Assembly (NCBI RefSeq): GCF_040436365.1
Contig: NZ_AP026369.1
Location: forward strand, 434,001-498,000
Length of the DNA stretch: 64,000 nt
Reading direction: 5' to 3'
Origin: Hydrogenimonas sp. SS33
Lineage (GTDB): Bacteria; Campylobacterota; Campylobacteria; Campylobacterales; Hydrogenimonadaceae
The position numbers and the translations under genes were made by a program. Below are positions 61,315 through 64,000 of the stretch, piece after piece (the stretch's first letter is position 1; each line of letters opens with the position of its first letter). The notes beneath the pieces are model-generated. The model saw only the letters and a program-made list of their open reading frames with translations, ran no database searches and had not been told where the DNA came from.

Positions 61315-61905
61315 ATGAAACCTGTCATAGCACTCCTGGTCATTCTCTGGCTGGGCATAGAAGGATATGCGATGGAGCCGAAATACGAGAAGGCGACACT
61401 GGGCGGCGGCTGTTTCTGGTGCCTGGAAGCGGTCTACGAAGAGGTCAAAGGTGTCAAGGATGTGGTGAGCGGTTATGCCGGCGGCCATGTGGAGAACCCC
61501 GACTACCGGCAGGTCTGCACCGGAACGACGGGGCATGCGGAGGTGGTGCAGATCACCTACGACCCTTCCGTCGTCAGTTACGAAGCGCTGCTGGATATCT
61601 TCTGGAACATCCACGACCCGACCACCCTCAACCGCCAGGGTGCCGACGTGGGGACTCAGTACCGCTCCGTCATCTTCACCCATAACGACGAGCAGAGAAA
61701 GATCGCCGAGCGCTCCAAAGAGGAGGCGCAGAAACGGTTTCATGCCCCCATCGTGACGGAGATCGTCCCTTTGCAGAAGTTCTGGCCCGCCGAAGATTAC
61801 CATCAGGACTATTTCCGCAATAATCCCCATCAGGGTTACTGCCGGGCCGTTGTCGCCCCGAAGGTGGAGAAGTTCAAAACACACCATAAAGGATGGGTCA
61901 AATGA
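61315..61905 (+). CDS. msrA: Peptide methionine sulfoxide reductase MsrA, exported
   Basis: 196 residues. Catalytic motif GGGCFWCLEAVY (~33), then GYAGG, HAEVVQITYDP, HDPTTLNRQGADVGTQYRS and AEDYHQDYF, with a resolving Cys in GYCRAVV. The signal peptide (MKPVIALLVILWLGIEGYAM) suggests it repairs periplasmic methionines. The open frame extends upstream, but ATG 61315 fits. Overlaps the BFD gene by 4 bp. Confidence 0.92.
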   Translation: MKPVIALLVILWLGIEGYAMEPKYEKATLGGGCFWCLEAVYEEVKGVKDVVSGYAGGHVENPDYRQVCTGTTGHAEVVQITYDPSVVSYEALLDIFWNIHDPTTLNRQGADVGTQYRSVIFTHNDEQRKIAERSKEEAQKRFHAPIVTEIVPLQKFWPAEDYHQDYFRNNPHQGYCRAVVAPKVEKFKTHHKGWVK

Positions 61906-62123
61906 CGCCCGATCCGGATCGATTGATCTGCTACTGCAACAACCTTACCGTCGCCGATATCGCGAAGGTCATCAAAGAGAACGGCATCGAAACGCTGGAG
62001 GAGCTGCTGGAGCAGGATGTTTGCCCGATGGGGGACATCTGCGAGGCGTGCAGGGAGGAAGGGTACGAAAATGACGGCTTCAACCTGCCGATGGTTTTCG
62101 CATCAGTATTACGCAAAACATGA
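61902..62123 (+). CDS. BFD-like [2Fe-2S] protein
   Basis: 73 residues. CYCN near the N-terminus and CPMGDICEAC later give four cysteines in the bacterioferritin-associated ferredoxin pattern; the helical middle is TVADIAKVIKENGIETLEELLEQ. ATG 61902 overlaps the msrA stop and is preceded by AAAGGA. The last ~7 codons and the stop lie inside the left end of a dispersed hairpin repeat, so the native C-terminus (around NLPM) may have been extended by that insertion. Confidence 0.75.
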   Translation: MTPDPDRLICYCNNLTVADIAKVIKENGIETLEELLEQDVCPMGDICEACREEGYENDGFNLPMVFASVLRKT

Positions 62124-62223
62124 GCGAAGCCCATGTTTTGGCGGGGACTGGCCGTCCCCTGCACCCCCCTAAAGCTTCGAAATCGAAGATTTCGAGAAGA
62201 CGTTACGCTCTTTGCGTAACGTC
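62103..62223 (-). repeat. Compound hairpin repeat, copy B
   Basis: Near-identical inverted copy of 17684-17804, with the same four hairpins and compensatory changes in some stems (GGGGAC/GTCCCC with a different loop; AAACATG/CATGTTT). Its left end overlaps the BFD gene. Confidence 0.9.
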
Positions 62224-62250
62224 TATAGGCAAAAACGTAAAGGATTTGAC

Positions 62251-62424
62251 ATGGCTGAAAAAACAATCGACCTGGAAGTGAAGGTCACGATGGAAGAGAT
62301 GAAGAAAATCGGCGAATACTGCCGTGAAAAAGGGGTCAATTTCTCCGAATGGATGCGGCAGCTCGCGCTTCGGGAAATCGAGCGCAACGAACAGGAGAAG
62401 AAGGAGGAAGAGAAGCCGGCCTAA
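62251..62424 (+). CDS. Small ribbon-helix-helix-like protein
   Basis: 57 residues: a short strand (IDLEVKVTMEEMKKIGEYCREKG) and helix (VNFSEWMRQLALREIERNEQ) arranged like CopG/Arc domains, and an acidic-basic tail. AAAGGA precedes the ATG. No partner toxin is seen nearby, so it is more likely a standalone regulator. Confidence 0.55.
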   Translation: MAEKTIDLEVKVTMEEMKKIGEYCREKGVNFSEWMRQLALREIERNEQEKKEEEKPA

Positions 62425-62517
62425 AATAGTCATTGGCCACTGGTCATTGGTCATTGGGAAAGAAAAACAAACCCCTCACTTCTCCCTTTCCGATTCCCGA
62501 TTCCTGCATTCCGGGCG

Positions 62518-62754
62518 CTAAAGCTTAAACTCCGCCTCCGCGGCCTGGGCGGCGGTAATGCCTTTGAAGGTGAGGCCCTCCTCTTCCAGATATCCCTCTT
62601 TGCGCAGTTTCCTCGCCAATCTTTTCCCCTCTTTCAGGGTAAAAACCCGGCTGTTTTCCAGCATCAGCAGAATATCCCTAACCGACTCCTGCGGTTCTCT
62701 TTTGAGCAGGGCCAGCAGCAGTACCCGCTCTTCGATGGAGAGTTCTTCGTTCAA
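62518..62754 (-). CDS. Small winged-helix-like protein
   Basis: 78 residues, helical with a possible winged helix (ESVRDILLMLENSRVFTLKEGKRLARKLRKEGYLEEEGLTFKGI). Not recognised. It overlaps the upstream ABC-2 permease stop by 4 bp and is therefore in its operon. Confidence 0.6.
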   Translation of the reverse strand: MNEELSIEERVLLLALLKREPQESVRDILLMLENSRVFTLKEGKRLARKLRKEGYLEEEGLTFKGITAAQAAEAEFKL

Positions 62755-63830
62755 AACAGTTTTCCTATCTTTTGAAATCCGTACCAGTATAGCATACCTC
62801 CCAGCACGATGACTCCCGCGAAATAGGGCCAGAGGTCCTCGAAGGAGGTGCCCCGGAAGAAGATGCTCTCGCTCCCTTCGATGTAGTAGCGCAGGGGTGA
62901 AATGAGCGAAAGCTCCTGCAGCATCGGGTGCATGGCGTGGATGGGGGTCCAGGCACCGCTGAGGAAAATGAGGGGCATCATGATGAGGATGGACAGCTGC
63001 GCCACCTGGAGCATGCTTTTGCTCACCGCCGCCACGAAAAGGCCGATGCCCGCGCTGGTGAAGGCATAGAAGAAGGAGAGCAGGAAAAAAGCCCAGAGCG
63101 ACTGGTTGATGGGGAGCCCGAAAGCGCCGAAGAGGACGATGCCGGTGGCGATGACGAGGCCGCCCATCAGAATGAGCACCTGGGAGAAGCTTTTGGCCAG
63201 GATGATCAGTTTGGGGTCGATGGGCATCAGCAGCATGATGTCCCAGGTGCCGTTCTCCTTCTCCCGCACGAAGACCGCGGCGGTGAGAATAACCCCCAGC
63301 AGGGTCGTGACCGAAAGCATCTCCGCCAGGGACATGAACCAGTCGGTCCTGGCGTTGGGGTTGAAGAGTTTGTGGATCTTCAGCTCCACCGGCACGGAGA
63401 TGTCGGAGAAGTTCAGAACGATGTTCTGCAGATACTGCAGCGCCTGGAAGCTCTGGGTGGAGGCGATAGCGTCGAGCAGCACATTGAGTTGTGCGTGGCC
63501 GTTCTTTTCGTAGGATTTTTCGAAATCGTGGTCGAAGAGGATCCCTACCATGATCTCCCGATTGCGGATAGCGTCGTAGAGTGCCTTTTGGGAGAGAAAG
63601 AGTACCGGTTTCTGAAACTGCGGCGCATGGAGCCGGCTGAGGATCTTTCGGCTGATCCCCCCGCCCGTCTCGTCCACATAGCCGACGGAGACGTTTTTCG
63701 CCTGCATCTCGATCCCCTTGCCCGCGATGTAGATGTCCAAAGTGAAGGAGTAGAGCACTACCGCCACCAGCCCCCAGGAGCGGAAAAAGGCGATGATCTC
63801 CTTCGTGACAAGTGCGCCGAAGAGTCTCAT
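62751..63830 (-). CDS. ABC-2 type transporter permease
   Basis: 359 residues. One N-terminal helix (WGLVAVVLYSFTLDIYIAG), a large periplasmic domain (~45-165), then five helices (~170-350) with the ABC-2 motif VREKENGTWDIMLLMPI and SGAWTPIHAMHPMLQ. Layout as in YhbS/YhhJ-DrrB-type exporter permeases. It overlaps a second permease (63827-64000) by 4 bp; the ATPase gene should lie beyond the window. Confidence 0.88.
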   Translation of the reverse strand: MRLFGALVTKEIIAFFRSWGLVAVVLYSFTLDIYIAGKGIEMQAKNVSVGYVDETGGGISRKILSRLHAPQFQKPVLFLSQKALYDAIRNREIMVGILFDHDFEKSYEKNGHAQLNVLLDAIASTQSFQALQYLQNIVLNFSDISVPVELKIHKLFNPNARTDWFMSLAEMLSVTTLLGVILTAAVFVREKENGTWDIMLLMPIDPKLIILAKSFSQVLILMGGLVIATGIVLFGAFGLPINQSLWAFFLLSFFYAFTSAGIGLFVAAVSKSMLQVAQLSILIMMPLIFLSGAWTPIHAMHPMLQELSLISPLRYYIEGSESIFFRGTSFEDLWPYFAGVIVLGGMLYWYGFQKIGKLF

Positions 63831-64000
63831 CGTATCTCCTTTTTCATGAGCATGGAGCCCAGCAGGACGATGCCCAGGGCGTAGAGAAAGAGGATGGCGA
63901 GATAGAGCTGGATCTTGGGCGAGGCGAGCCCCTGGCCGATCAGGAAGGTGTCGTAGATGATATGGTTGTAGTACATCACCGGGTAGATGTGGGCTTCGAT
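63827..64000 (-). CDS. ABC-2 type permease, C-terminal part (partial)
   Basis: The last 57 residues of a gene continuing past the window edge. It has one hydrophobic helix (LYLAILFLYALGIVLLGSMLM) ending MKKEIR, after a loop with YYNHIIYDTFLIGQG. By position and topology a second permease subunit of the same exporter. Its stop overlaps the next gene (ATGA). Confidence 0.6.
   Translation of the reverse strand: MEAHIYPVMYYNHIIYDTFLIGQGLASPKIQLYLAILFLYALGIVLLGSMLMKKEIR

Overview
The window is a chromosomal segment of a Campylobacterota (epsilonproteobacterial) genome with fairly GC-rich core genes. The first 20 kb keeps the gene order known from Campylobacter (murF, hydrolase, ddl, ruvA, fapA, murJ, cysS, then pyrD, M16 protease, dapA, FabL-like SDR). 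The energy genes (non-classical SdhABE, sulfide:quinone oxidoreductase, superoxide reductase) suggest a sulfur- or hydrogen-oxidising genus of the Hydrogenimonas/Sulfurimonas/Sulfurovum type. The genus cannot be fixed from this sequence.

Layout. 1-7.3 kb (minus strand): a tightly overlapping cell-envelope operon (fapA, ruvA, ddl, msbA, phosphatase, hydrolase, acylphosphatase, murF). 7.4-24 kb: murJ, cysS, two periplasmic peptidoglycan enzymes, a class II ribonucleotide reductase on the opposite strand, then pyrD, M16 peptidase, dapA, FabL-like SDR, pgsA, rseP and a PLP-homeostasis protein, followed by small genes. 24-29 kb (minus): radC, an unusual double-AAA/M41 protease, truD, thiL. 29.4-35.8 kb: sdhABE, superoxide reductase, a family 4 uracil-DNA glycosylase and an unknown exported protein.

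36.1-54.6 kb is an 18.5-kb integrative element inserted in the 5' end of ybgC. It is bounded by a 25-bp direct repeat and has a tyrosine integrase next to the left end. A long leftward operon carries DNA-binding and replication-like genes, then trbJ, a TrbK-like lipoprotein, trbL, parA, a TraJ-like gene, an excisionase-like gene and int. A TraK-like gene and a candidate oriT lie in its right half. No relaxase, VirB4 or coupling protein is present, so it looks like a mobilisable satellite of an IncP-type conjugation system rather than a self-transmissible element. The AT-rich cargo holds a four-gene SMC ATPase / middle component / PD-(D/E)XK nuclease / DNA methyltransferase operon, which is a candidate unusual defence system. 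It also carries two AbiEii-type nucleotidyltransferase modules with identical operator layouts. An IS110-family element sits between trbJ and trbK, and an IS3-family element sits 15 bp beyond the right att site.

55.8-64 kb returns to the core: a DUF481 outer-membrane protein, ribBA, tRNA-Gln and initiator tRNA-Met behind a near-perfect sigma70 promoter, and sqr with a previously missable 54-residue membrane protein and a catalytically dead deformylase-like protein. After these come msrA, a BFD-type ferredoxin and ABC-2 permeases. Two near-identical 121-bp multi-hairpin repeats (17.7 and 62.1 kb) and a 269-bp element with related termini (22.3 kb) form a dispersed repeat family.
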